A stretch of 64,000 nucleotides of DNA from Bog-756 sp049517675. GTDB taxonomy: Bacteria > Actinomycetota > Acidimicrobiia > Acidimicrobiales > RAAP-2. Below are positions 17,151 through 24,796 of this stretch, one piece after another. The translations under genes and the position numbers were made by a program. How positions within the stretch are numbered: the first letter of the stretch is position 1; each line of letters begins with the position of its first letter. The stretch spans positions 10,837 through 74,836 of the forward strand of contig JBEKRV010000013.1 of NCBI GenBank assembly GCA_049517675.1, written 5' to 3'. Under the pieces are notes generated by a model. That model had not been told where the DNA came from. It was given only the letters and a program-made list of their open reading frames with translations, and searched no databases.

Positions 17151-19184
17151 ATGACGATCGAGGACGCGAACGGGGGCGATCCGCTCCGTGGGGAGCCGGT
17201 CGGCGCTCCGACCGGAGCCGGATGGTGGCCCTCGCCCTGGTCGGCGGCGCAGGTGGCGGCGGGCAAGGTCTCCCGCGGGGGGCTCCAGTCCGACGGCGGT
17301 TCCGTCTACTGGTGCGAGGGCCGTCCCGCCGAGGGGGGCCGCCAGGTCGTGGTCGGGATCGACCCGGACGCCGGCCAGGGATCCGGTCCCGTCGACGTGA
17401 CGCCCCCCGGGGTCAGCGTGCGGAGCCGGGTGCACGAGTACGGCGGGGGATCGGCCACCGTGGTGGCGGGAACCGTGTTCTACGTGGACCAGGACGACCA
17501 GTCGTGGTACCGACTCGACCGGGCGGCGGGCCCGGTCCCCGTCCGACTGGGAGCCGGTGCCGGGCCCGACGCCCCACGGCCCCGGCACGGCGACGGACGC
17601 CTCACCGTCGACGGCCGGTGGCTCGTCTCGGTCGAGGAGCGGGTCGGGGCGACCTCGACGACCCATCGGTTGGTGGCGGTGCCGACCGACGGGTCCGGGC
17701 CGTCGACGGTCCTGGTCGACGCGGGCGACTTCGTGTCCTCCCCCCGACCGTCCCCCGACGGTCGGTGGCTGGCCTGGATCACGTGGGACCACCCGGACAT
17801 GCCGTGGGACGCCTCGAGACTGCTGGTCGCCCCGTTGGACACGTCGGATCGCGGCGTGGCCGTGGGGGCGCCGATCGTGGTCGCCGGGGGGACCGGGGTC
17901 TCGGTGGGCCAACCACGGTGGTGCCGTGACGGGGCCCTCGTGTTCGTGGACGACCGCTCCGGCTGGTGGCTCCCGTACCGGGTGGCGCCGGGGGCGCCGG
18001 ACCGCCACCGTCCTGTCGACGCCGTGGCGCTGGTCCAGGTGGACGCCGAATTCCTGTTCCCCGACTGGGTGCTCGGGCAGCACACCTTCGACGAGCTGGA
18101 CGACGGCTCACTGGTGGCCCGCATGGGCGCGCGGGGCCGGGACCGACTGGTCGTGCTGCGACCGCCGCCATCCGGCCCGGACGCCACCGGATGGTCGGTC
18201 GAAGAGGTCGACCAGCCCTGCCGCCGGATATCGGCGGTGACCAGCCCCGACGGTCGTCGCGCGGTGGTCCTCGGCTCGACGTCCACCGAGGCCCAGGTCG
18301 TCCTCGTCGTGGACCTGGTCGGGGGAGCGCCACCCCGGCGTCTGAGTGCGGCACCCGGGGTCGCCGTGGCCCCCGAACGGGTGGCGAGGGCGACGGCGCG
18401 GGTGGCTGCGACCGGTGCCCACGGGGTCCCCGGACTGTTCTTCGCCCCACAGGCGGTGTCCGGGGTCGGTGACACGGGCGGCCCGCCACCCCTGGTGGTC
18501 TTCTGCCACGGAGGACCGACGGCGAGCGCGGATCCGGGCTACGACCCCGTGGTCCAGTTCTTCGCCAGCCGGGGGATCGCCGTGGCCGTGGTGGACTACC
18601 GCGGGAGCACCGGGTACGGCCGTGCCTACCGCCAGCTGCTCCAGGGACGATGGGGCGAGGCCGACGTCGACGACTGCGTGACCTACGCCGAATCGCTGGC
18701 GGCCGACGGCCTGGTCGACGGGCGGCGGATGGCCATCCGCGGGACGAGCGCCGGTGGGCTCACCGCCCTGGCCGCGCTGGTCCGGGCCCGGTGCTTCGCC
18801 GGCGCGGTCGCCTGGTACGGGGTCACCGACCTGCTGTCGCTGGCCACGGACACCCACGACTTCGAGTCGCGGTACCTCGACGGCCTGGTCGGCCGGCTGC
18901 CGGACGCGGCGGATGCCTACCGCGACCGGTCGCCCGTCCACCACGCCGGCGAGATGGGCGGGAAGGTGCTCCTCCTGCAGGGATCGGACGACCCGATCGT
19001 GCCGCTCGGCCAGGCGCAGGGGTTCGCAGCCGCGCTCGGCGCAGCCGGAGCCGACTGCCGGCTCGTGGTCTTCGAGGGGGAGTCGCACGGATTCCGCCGG
19101 TCCGACACCATCGAAGCGGCCCTGACCGCCGAGCTCGGGTTCTACCGGGAGCTCTTCGCCGGGGAGGGCGTCGGTGGACGCTGA
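17151..19184 (+). CDS. S9-family prolyl oligopeptidase-type peptidase
   Basis: 677 residues. The N-terminal about 400 residues are a beta-propeller (repeated WLAWITWDHPDMPWDA-like and RRISAVTSPDGRRAVV-like blades). The C-terminal 260 residues are an alpha/beta hydrolase with nucleophile GTSAGG, acid QGSDDPIV and histidine GESHGFR. This is the layout of S9C acylaminoacyl peptidases and dipeptidyl peptidases, which cut short peptides or acylated N-terminal residues. No signal peptide is present, so it should be cytoplasmic. The stop overlaps the next gene's GTG by 11 nt, suggesting co-transcription. Substrate unassigned. Confidence 0.9.
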   Translation: MTIEDANGGDPLRGEPVGAPTGAGWWPSPWSAAQVAAGKVSRGGLQSDGGSVYWCEGRPAEGGRQVVVGIDPDAGQGSGPVDVTPPGVSVRSRVHEYGGGSATVVAGTVFYVDQDDQSWYRLDRAAGPVPVRLGAGAGPDAPRPRHGDGRLTVDGRWLVSVEERVGATSTTHRLVAVPTDGSGPSTVLVDAGDFVSSPRPSPDGRWLAWITWDHPDMPWDASRLLVAPLDTSDRGVAVGAPIVVAGGTGVSVGQPRWCRDGALVFVDDRSGWWLPYRVAPGAPDRHRPVDAVALVQVDAEFLFPDWVLGQHTFDELDDGSLVARMGARGRDRLVVLRPPPSGPDATGWSVEEVDQPCRRISAVTSPDGRRAVVLGSTSTEAQVVLVVDLVGGAPPRRLSAAPGVAVAPERVARATARVAATGAHGVPGLFFAPQAVSGVGDTGGPPPLVVFCHGGPTASADPGYDPVVQFFASRGIAVAVVDYRGSTGYGRAYRQLLQGRWGEADVDDCVTYAESLAADGLVDGRRMAIRGTSAGGLTALAALVRARCFAGAVAWYGVTDLLSLATDTHDFESRYLDGLVGRLPDAADAYRDRSPVHHAGEMGGKVLLLQGSDDPIVPLGQAQGFAAALGAAGADCRLVVFEGESHGFRRSDTIEAALTAELGFYRELFAGEGVGGR

Positions 19185-20625
19185 CCGCCGGTGGTCGGGG
19201 TACCCGGGTCCGTTGCGGTCGTTCCTCGGATGGCTGCGCTCGCTCTCCGTCGAGGGCAGGGACGCGTTCATGTACGGCGCCTCCGCCGTGTTCGCCGGGG
19301 TGACGGCCGTGGCCATGGGGATCCCGCTCTACCGGCAGTGGGGCCAGATGGCGGTCGGGCCCTACGCGGCAGCTACCGTGCTCATGGCCGTGGTGGCCTG
19401 GCGCCTCGCGGTCCGCGACCGCGCGGGGACCGGTGGGCCGGCGATGTCGCGGCGATGGCGACTGGTCGCCCGGTTGGCGGCCTTCGCCATCGTGCTGTTC
19501 GGTGCCACCGTCGTCCCGCTCGCCATCGAGGTGGTGTGGGCGTCGGAGGGAAACGCCGCACTGCACGTCCAGCCCGAGGTCCTGGTCGTGGAACGGGCAG
19601 GCATCCGGGCCGCCCACGGCAGGGACCCCTACCAGGTGGTCGACCGGAACGGCCGCATCCTCATCCGCCAGAGCGCCATCCCCGTCTACGAGCTCTACTA
19701 CCCGTACCTGCCGGGGATGGTGGTCTTCGGGTTCTCCAGTGGCAGCAAGGTGGAGGCCCGACTGACCGACGCGCGGATCCAGTTCCTCCTGTTCACGGTC
19801 GTCGTGACCTGTGTCGCCCTCAGCAGGGTCCGACCGCGCTCCGATGCCGTGGGCAGGTCGCTCCAGGCACTGACCGTCCTGCCCACGGCGGCGCTCCCCC
19901 TGGCCACCGGGGGTGACGACATGCCGGTGGTGGCCCTCATGCTGTTGGGGCTGGTCGCGCTCCAGCGGCGACGACCCGTGCTGGCCGGTCTCGCACTCGG
20001 GGCCGCCAGCACCCTCAAGTTCACGGCCTGGCCGGTCGTCATCCTGGCCGCACTGGCCGCCACGGACCTCGACCGTCGACGGGCGATGGGCCGGTACGTC
20101 CTCGCCGTGCTGGCCGTGGTCGTCCCGGTGGTCGTCCCGGTGGCGCTGCACAACCCGTCGGCATTCGTCGACAACGTCGTCCGGTTCCCACTCGGCCTGG
20201 CCGGTGTGGCGTCCCCGGCGGCCAGCGCCCTTCCCGGGCACATCCTCGTGTCGGCCTTCCCGCGCATCCACCGGGCGTACGTGGTCGTGGTCGGTGTCGT
20301 GGGCCTCGCCGTCCTCGGTCGGTACCTCTACCGGAAGCCGCCCCGCACCGCTGCGGCGGTGGCCGCCCTCACCGGTTGGGTGATGCTGGTGGCCGTCCTG
20401 GTGGCCCCGGCCACGAGGGTCGGCTACCTGCTCTACCCGATCAACCTGTTCCTGTGGGCCTGGATGTTCCGGGGAGCCGCCGATCCGGCCGACGGGGTGC
20501 TCCCGGTCGCGGGTGACGGGAGCGACGAGGCTCAGTTGCCGTCGGGCGTCTCGTACACCTCGACCGAGTACGGGGTGGTGCCGGCGGACGTGGTGGGGGA
20601 GACGACGACGCCGGTCTCCCAGTAG
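19174..20625 (+). CDS. Polytopic GT-C-type (GT87/DUF2029-like) membrane glycosyltransferase
   Basis: 483 residues, GTG start overlapping the peptidase gene by 11 nt. About ten membrane segments are visible. After the second membrane region the sequence HGRDPYQVV resembles the loop Asp of polyprenyl-phosphate-mannose-dependent GT87 enzymes such as PimE. That would make it a periplasmic-side transferase, but the assignment rests on topology and this one motif. The last 31 codons are antisense to the 3' end of the next gene, and the sequence there is less hydrophobic and lower in conservation appearance. Confidence 0.72.
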   Translation: MDADRRWSGYPGPLRSFLGWLRSLSVEGRDAFMYGASAVFAGVTAVAMGIPLYRQWGQMAVGPYAAATVLMAVVAWRLAVRDRAGTGGPAMSRRWRLVARLAAFAIVLFGATVVPLAIEVVWASEGNAALHVQPEVLVVERAGIRAAHGRDPYQVVDRNGRILIRQSAIPVYELYYPYLPGMVVFGFSSGSKVEARLTDARIQFLLFTVVVTCVALSRVRPRSDAVGRSLQALTVLPTAALPLATGGDDMPVVALMLLGLVALQRRRPVLAGLALGAASTLKFTAWPVVILAALAATDLDRRRAMGRYVLAVLAVVVPVVVPVALHNPSAFVDNVVRFPLGLAGVASPAASALPGHILVSAFPRIHRAYVVVVGVVGLAVLGRYLYRKPPRTAAAVAALTGWVMLVAVLVAPATRVGYLLYPINLFLWAWMFRGAADPADGVLPVAGDGSDEAQLPSGVSYTSTEYGVVPADVVGETTTPVSQ

Positions 20626-21194
20626 AAGCCGTCGCCGCTCCCCTTCTGGGCCAGCACCTCGTTCGTGCCCGCCGCGGACTGGGCCGCCGGGCCGCTGTAG
20701 AGGATCTTCCAGCCGACGTCCTTGAGCAGGAGGGTGTAGGTCTCGCTCACCTGGCTCTGGGCCAGTCGGCTGTCGAAATCGACGGTGCGGTCGAACTGGG
20801 AGGCGTTCTGATCCGAGTCGACGACCCCGGTCACCTTCGACGCCGTCGGCACCCCGAGGTTCCCGAGGATGTCCGCCGGCGGCTCGTCATTGCTCTCGAT
20901 GGCCTTCATCTTGACGCCGGCGGGGGAGAGGGCGACGACGGTGCCGTCGGACAGGGTGACCTGGCGCAGGGTGAACACCGGGTTGGAGCCGCTGCTCAGG
21001 GCTGACGCCACCACCCCGCCGACGAGGATGACCACGGCGAGCCCGAGGACGATCAACAGCGGGACCCGCAGGGACATCGGCTCGTAGAGCGGGCCGGCCG
21101 GGCCGTCCCCGGGCGCTCCCGCGTCGTCCGACGGTTCCGGCCCCCCGGGTGGGCCGGAGCTCCCGGACGGCGCGGTTTCCGGCGTGGTGACCAT
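20532..21194 (-). CDS. Single-pass membrane protein, function unknown
   Basis: 220 residues. A Pro/Gly/Ser-rich cytoplasmic segment of about 40 residues is followed by one membrane helix (VPLLIVLGLAVVILVGGVVA) and an extracytoplasmic domain of about 150 residues rich in short beta-strand patterns (SETYTLLLKDVGWKILYSG, YSVEVYETPDGN). No named domain recognised. The ATG is supported by TAGCAT 6 nt upstream and no Shine-Dalgarno. Its 3' end overlaps the convergent membrane glycosyltransferase gene by 94 bp. No cysteines or catalytic motif stand out. Confidence 0.78.
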   Translation of the reverse strand: MVTTPETAPSGSSGPPGGPEPSDDAGAPGDGPAGPLYEPMSLRVPLLIVLGLAVVILVGGVVASALSSGSNPVFTLRQVTLSDGTVVALSPAGVKMKAIESNDEPPADILGNLGVPTASKVTGVVDSDQNASQFDRTVDFDSRLAQSQVSETYTLLLKDVGWKILYSGPAAQSAAGTNEVLAQKGSGDGFYWETGVVVSPTTSAGTTPYSVEVYETPDGN

Positions 21195-21511
21195 TCCCGC
21201 ATGCTACCGGCGGGGGAGGGCGGATCCCGGTGCGCCGTCCGGCACGGAGACGGACCCCCGACGTCCCGTCCGTCCCCCGCGGAGCGGCCGGGGGATGCCG
21301 CGGGAAGGTGATGGAACCACCAGATGTGGTCGGTAGCCCACGGAGCGTGGGGGGAACCGGAAAACCTGTTCAACAGATGTTTACTTTGCCGTCGCGATAC
21401 CTCACAATGCGCAGGTCGGCGACGGCCGTGGGGGGCGTCGCCACGTGCAGGGGTGGGGTGGTCCAGGTGATCGTCCCACTGCTCGTTGTACCGGGGGATT
21501 CCGGGGGAGGC
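21195..21511. other. 317-bp intergenic region with an AT-richer island
   Basis: No gene is visible. TAGCAT (minus strand, 21206-21201) lies 6 nt before the ATG at 21194 and is the likely promoter of that gene. Bases about 21358-21415 are clearly AT-richer than the surroundings and contain the 11-nt palindrome CTGTTCAACAG (21367-21377). I recognise no riboswitch, sRNA or tRNA in it. Confidence 0.4.
21201..21206 (-). promoter_or_regulatory. Leaderless-type -10 box (TAGCAT)
   Basis: On the minus strand TAGCAT ends 6 nt before ATG 21194 of the single-pass membrane protein gene. Confidence 0.55.
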
Positions 21512-21540
21512 AGAGGCCGGGTCGTCACGACCCGGCCTCT
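21512..21540 (-). terminator. Strong hairpin at the end of the thi operon
   Basis: The inverted repeat AGAGGCCGGGTCGT/ACGACCCGGCCTCT (14 nt arms around one base) spans the thiD stop codon. The extremely stable stem suggests a terminator even though no T-run follows. Confidence 0.65.
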
Positions 21541-22430
21541 GGCGCGCCCGGGAGGGCACGGGAGGTCGGACCCGCGGTCCATCCGAACGGATCGAGTGGC
21601 CCGTGGCCGCGCCCGAGGTCCCAGCCGGCCGCTCCGACCAGGGCGTCGTGCACGAACCGTGCCGCCCCCGTCACCGCGTCGGGCACGGCGAAGCCGCGTG
21701 CCAGGAAAGAGGCGACGGCCGATGCCAGCGTGCACCCGGTCCCGTGATTGTTGGCGGTGACCACCAGGTCGTGCTCGAGCACGACCATGTCGGTCCCGTC
21801 GAAGAGCACGTCGGCCACCCGGTCGGGAGCCGGTGACGGACCCGGGTCGTGCACCCCGGGGAGGTGGCCGCCCTTGACCAGCACCCAGGCCGGTCCGAGA
21901 CCGTGGATCCGGCGGGCCAGTTCCACCATGGCGTCGACGTCGGTGGCCTCCACGGGCTCGACGCCGGCCAGGAGCGCCGCCTCCAGGAGATTGGGGGTCA
22001 CGAGGAGCGCCCGGGGTACCAGGCGGTCGCGGTAGGCGGTGACGGCCGCCTCCTCGAGGAGCCGGCGCCCCGTCGACGCCACCATGACCGGGTCGACCAC
22101 CAACGACGGCAGGTCGCCGGCCGATGCCCGTTCGGCCACGAGGAGGACCGTCGACGTGGTGGCCAGCATGCCGGTCTTGACGGCGGCGACGGCGAAGTCG
22201 TCGAGGACGGCGTCGATCTGGGCGCCGACGACGGGGGTCGGCACCGGGTGGACGGCGGTGACCGCCGCGGTGTTCTGGGCCGTCACCGCGGTCACCACGG
22301 TGGTGGCGAACACCCCGAGCGCACTCATGGCCTTCAGGTCGGCCTGGAGGCCCGCACCGGCACCCGAGTCGGAGCCGGCGATGGTCATGGCCACCGGGGG
22401 GGTGGCACCGTCCCGTCGGGCGTCGGTCAC
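21525..22430 (-). CDS. thiD: Hydroxymethylpyrimidine / phosphomethylpyrimidine kinase
   Basis: 301 residues. The GTG at 22430 overlaps the thiG stop codon (GTGA), so the two are coupled. The protein starts its core with AMTIAGSDSGAGAGLQADLKA, the HMP-binding ribokinase-type motif, and ends with the anion-hole/catalytic HGTGCTLASAVASFLA, plus VVDPVMVASTGRRLL. It phosphorylates hydroxymethylpyrimidine twice to give HMP-PP, the partner of the thiazole made by ThiO/ThiS/ThiG. No fused ThiE domain is present, and thiE is not in the window. Last gene of the operon, followed by a hairpin. Confidence 0.93.
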   Translation of the reverse strand: MTDARRDGATPPVAMTIAGSDSGAGAGLQADLKAMSALGVFATTVVTAVTAQNTAAVTAVHPVPTPVVGAQIDAVLDDFAVAAVKTGMLATTSTVLLVAERASAGDLPSLVVDPVMVASTGRRLLEEAAVTAYRDRLVPRALLVTPNLLEAALLAGVEPVEATDVDAMVELARRIHGLGPAWVLVKGGHLPGVHDPGPSPAPDRVADVLFDGTDMVVLEHDLVVTANNHGTGCTLASAVASFLARGFAVPDAVTGAARFVHDALVGAAGWDLGRGHGPLDPFGWTAGPTSRALPGAPEAGS

Positions 22431-23212
22431 GTCCCGACGATGCCCTCGAACGGCGAGGACGCCTCGGCCACGAACCGCCGGGTGATCCGCCCGGCCCTGC
22501 GGGCCGCCCATCCGGCGGACACCGCGTGGCGCATGGCGGTGGCCATCAGCGCCGGGTTCTCGGCCCGGGTGACCGACGTGGCCACCAGGACCGCACTGCA
22601 ACCGAGCTCCATGGCCAGGCAGGCATCCGACGCGGTACCGATCCCGGCGTCGAGGACGACGGGGACGCCGGCCCGTTCGACGATGAGCTCGATGTTGTGC
22701 GGGTTCCGGATGCCGAGCCCGCTCCCGATGGGCGAGCCGAGGGGCATGACGGCGGCGCACCCGACCTGTTCGAGGCGCCGGGCCACCACGGGGTCGTCAC
22801 CGCAGTAGGGGAGCACCACGAAGCCGTCCTCCACCAGCTGCTCCGCCGCGTCGACCAACTCGATCGGATCGGGCAGGAGCGTCCGGTCGTCGCCGATCAC
22901 CTCGAGTTTGACCCAGTCGGTGGCGAACGCCTCACGGGCCAGCCGGGCGGTGAGCACGGCGTCGGCCGCCGTGAAGCAGCCGGCCGTGTTGGGCAGGACC
23001 CGGATGCCGAGGCCTTCGAGCAGGTCGACCAGCGAATGTCGGGTGGTGGGATCGACCCGTCGGACGGCGACGGTGGCGAGCGCGGTGCCCGACGCCACGA
23101 GCGCCCGGGACAGCGAGTCGGGACTGGTCATGCCGCCGGTGCCCATGATCAGCCGGGAGCCGACGACGGTCCCCGCGAGCACGAGAGGGTCCGGTTCGTG
23201 GTCCGCGGTCAT
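22427..23212 (-). CDS. thiG: Thiazole synthase
   Basis: 261 residues. The TIM-barrel core GTGGMTSPDSLSRAL, the catalytic lysine in WVKLEVIGDD, LPYCGDDPV and PLGSPIGSGLGIRNP are all conserved. ThiG condenses deoxyxylulose 5-phosphate, dehydroglycine from ThiO and the thiocarboxylate on ThiS to form the thiamine thiazole. It sits between thiS and thiD. A TACCGT box 8 nt before the ATG (23226-23221) could give an internal leaderless transcript, in addition to read-through from thiO. Confidence 0.95.
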   Translation of the reverse strand: MTADHEPDPLVLAGTVVGSRLIMGTGGMTSPDSLSRALVASGTALATVAVRRVDPTTRHSLVDLLEGLGIRVLPNTAGCFTAADAVLTARLAREAFATDWVKLEVIGDDRTLLPDPIELVDAAEQLVEDGFVVLPYCGDDPVVARRLEQVGCAAVMPLGSPIGSGLGIRNPHNIELIVERAGVPVVLDAGIGTASDACLAMELGCSAVLVATSVTRAENPALMATAMRHAVSAGWAARRAGRITRRFVAEASSPFEGIVGT

Positions 23213-23257
23213 CGCCCGCCACGGTACCCCCGGTCCGAAGGGACCGGTGCCGGGGCG

Positions 23258-23482
23258 TCAGCCGCCGGCCACCCCGTGGACGATCTCCACGCGGTCGCCG
23301 GGACCGATCATCCGCTCGGACCAGGTGCTCCTCGGCACGACCTCGCCGTCGACGGCGACGGCCACCCCGCGGGGGGAGGGGCACCAGGCGGCCACCAGAT
23401 CGGCCACGGTCGTCCCCGCAGGCGCGTCGTACGGGGCGCCGTTGACCGTCGGGCCGGCGACCCGGGGAGGGGTGTCCGTCAC
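23258..23482 (-). CDS. thiS: Sulfur carrier protein ThiS
   Basis: 74 residues with a beta-grasp pattern (TVNGAPYDAPAGTTVADLVA, then VAVAVDGEVVPRSTW and GDRVEIV) and the required C-terminal Gly-Gly (GVAGG). The terminal glycine is adenylylated and thiocarboxylated to carry sulfur to ThiG. GTG start overlaps the thiO stop by 4 nt. The activating enzyme ThiF/MoeZ is not in the window. Confidence 0.93.
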   Translation of the reverse strand: MTDTPPRVAGPTVNGAPYDAPAGTTVADLVAAWCPSPRGVAVAVDGEVVPRSTWSERMIGPGDRVEIVHGVAGG

Positions 23483-24660
23483 GTCCGAGGGCCGGTGGGC
23501 ACCGGGCGGGCGGCGAACCGGTCGGGCCGGAACGCGTCGAATGGCCCCGGGGCGGGCTCGGTCCCCGTCCGTCCGGCCAGGATGAGCCCGACCACGTCCT
23601 CGGCGGTGAGTGGGGCGAGCAGGATGCCGTTGCGGAAGTGGCCGGTGGCGAGCACGAGTCCCTCGACCGCGGTGGTCCCGACGATGGGACCGTTGTCGGG
23701 TGAGCCCGGTCGGAGCCCCGAGGTGGTCTCGACGAAGGAGTACTCGTCCAGGGCGGGCACCACCCTGCGCGCGTCCTCGACCAGGCCGGCGACCCCTCCG
23801 AGGGGGATGGACAGGTCGAAGCCGCGCTCGTCCATGGTGGCGCCGACCACGAGTCCGCCGTCGTCCCGGGGGACCAGGTAGCAGGTACGCCCGTGGACGA
23901 GGGCGCGGACGGTCCGGCGCAGCCGGGGGACCCCGGGCCCGGCGTGCAGGCGGACGGTGACGCCGCGGACCGGACGCACCGGGGGTCGAACCCCGTCCGG
24001 CAGCCCGTCGAGCGTGCCGGAGTGGCTGCCGGCGGCCACGACGACCGCCGCGGCATCGACGCCCCGGCCACCGGCGAGGTCCACGCCGTCGACACGGCCG
24101 TGGCGGATCCGCACCCGTGCCACCGCGTCGGTCTCGAAGGACGCACCGGCGGCCCGGCACGCGGCGACCAGCGCCCCGACGGCGCTCCGGTTGTCGACCT
24201 GATGGTCGTCGGGCAGGTCGGCGCCCCCGGTCACCCACGGGGCGAGGAGGGGCTCCGCATCGCGGCACGCCCGCGCGGTGAGCCGTTCGACCGCCAGTCC
24301 GGTGGACCGGTGGAAGGCCAGGACCCGGTCGGTGGCGGCCTGGTCGGACGGGTCGGCGGCCACCAGGAGGGTCCCGTCGGAACGGAAGTGGACCGGCTGC
24401 CCGGACGCCTCCTCGAGCTGCTCGGCGAACCCGGGCCACGCCCGGACGGCGGCGACGTTGAGGGCGGCGAGGGGCTCCTCGCCGAAGTGCGCCTCGGCCA
24501 CCGGCGCGAGCATCCCGGCCGCAGCCCAGGTGGAGCCCCGGCCCGGATCGGGGTCGACCAGTCCGACGCGGAGGCCGGCGTCCGCGGCCCGCCAGGCGAT
24601 GGCCAGGCCGATGATGCCGGCTCCCACGACCAGGACGTCGTGACGTTCGGGGCGGGCCAT
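23479..24660 (-). CDS. thiO: Glycine oxidase
   Basis: 393 residues. The N-terminal FAD dinucleotide site is VVGAGIIGLAIAWRAADAG, and the C-terminus has the DAO-type signature (VGATMDERGFDLS, then ATGHFRNGILLAPLTAEDV). ThiO oxidises glycine with O2 to dehydroglycine (iminoacetate) for ThiG, releasing H2O2. It leads the minus-strand operon thiO-thiS-thiG-thiD, with 4-nt overlaps at thiO/thiS and thiG/thiD. The ATG is preceded by TAGCAT at 6 nt. No TPP riboswitch is recognisable in front of it. Use of ThiO rather than ThiH implies aerobic growth. Confidence 0.94.
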   Translation of the reverse strand: MARPERHDVLVVGAGIIGLAIAWRAADAGLRVGLVDPDPGRGSTWAAAGMLAPVAEAHFGEEPLAALNVAAVRAWPGFAEQLEEASGQPVHFRSDGTLLVAADPSDQAATDRVLAFHRSTGLAVERLTARACRDAEPLLAPWVTGGADLPDDHQVDNRSAVGALVAACRAAGASFETDAVARVRIRHGRVDGVDLAGGRGVDAAAVVVAAGSHSGTLDGLPDGVRPPVRPVRGVTVRLHAGPGVPRLRRTVRALVHGRTCYLVPRDDGGLVVGATMDERGFDLSIPLGGVAGLVEDARRVVPALDEYSFVETTSGLRPGSPDNGPIVGTTAVEGLVLATGHFRNGILLAPLTAEDVVGLILAGRTGTEPAPGPFDAFRPDRFAARPVPTGPRT

Positions 24661-24666
24661 GGGGCC

Positions 24667-24672
24667 ATGCTA
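24667..24672 (-). promoter_or_regulatory. Leaderless-type -10 box (TAGCAT) of thiO
   Basis: TAGCAT on the minus strand ends 6 nt before the thiO ATG, leaving no room for a leader or a TPP riboswitch. Confidence 0.55.
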
Positions 24673-24698
24673 GGACCGCCCGTCGGCAGGCCGGATCC

Positions 24699-24729
24699 TT
24701 GCCAGGGAACGGGGACGACCGTGTACACT
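24699..24729 (+). promoter_or_regulatory. Probable gltBD promoter
   Basis: TTGCCA (24699-24704) and TACACT (24724-24729) are separated by 19 bp. Transcription would leave a leader of about 60 nt before the gltB ATG, which has a TGGAG Shine-Dalgarno. Confidence 0.5.
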
Positions 24730-24796
24730 CTTGTGACCACGCAAGGGCCAACGTCGTCCCGCGCGGGGAGATCCACTTCTCACCTGGAGCGACCCG

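Noticed and set aside
21358..21415. sRNA or attachment site in the AT-richer island
   Set aside because: No tRNA, integrase or clear promoter-terminator pair accompanies it; only a short palindrome is visible.
24661..24796. TPP riboswitch upstream of thiO or gltB
   Set aside because: I looked for the CUGAGA and ACC-CUGAUC-type core on both strands; only GGATCCGG-like matches occur, and the thiO start is 6 nt from a -10 box, which leaves no room.
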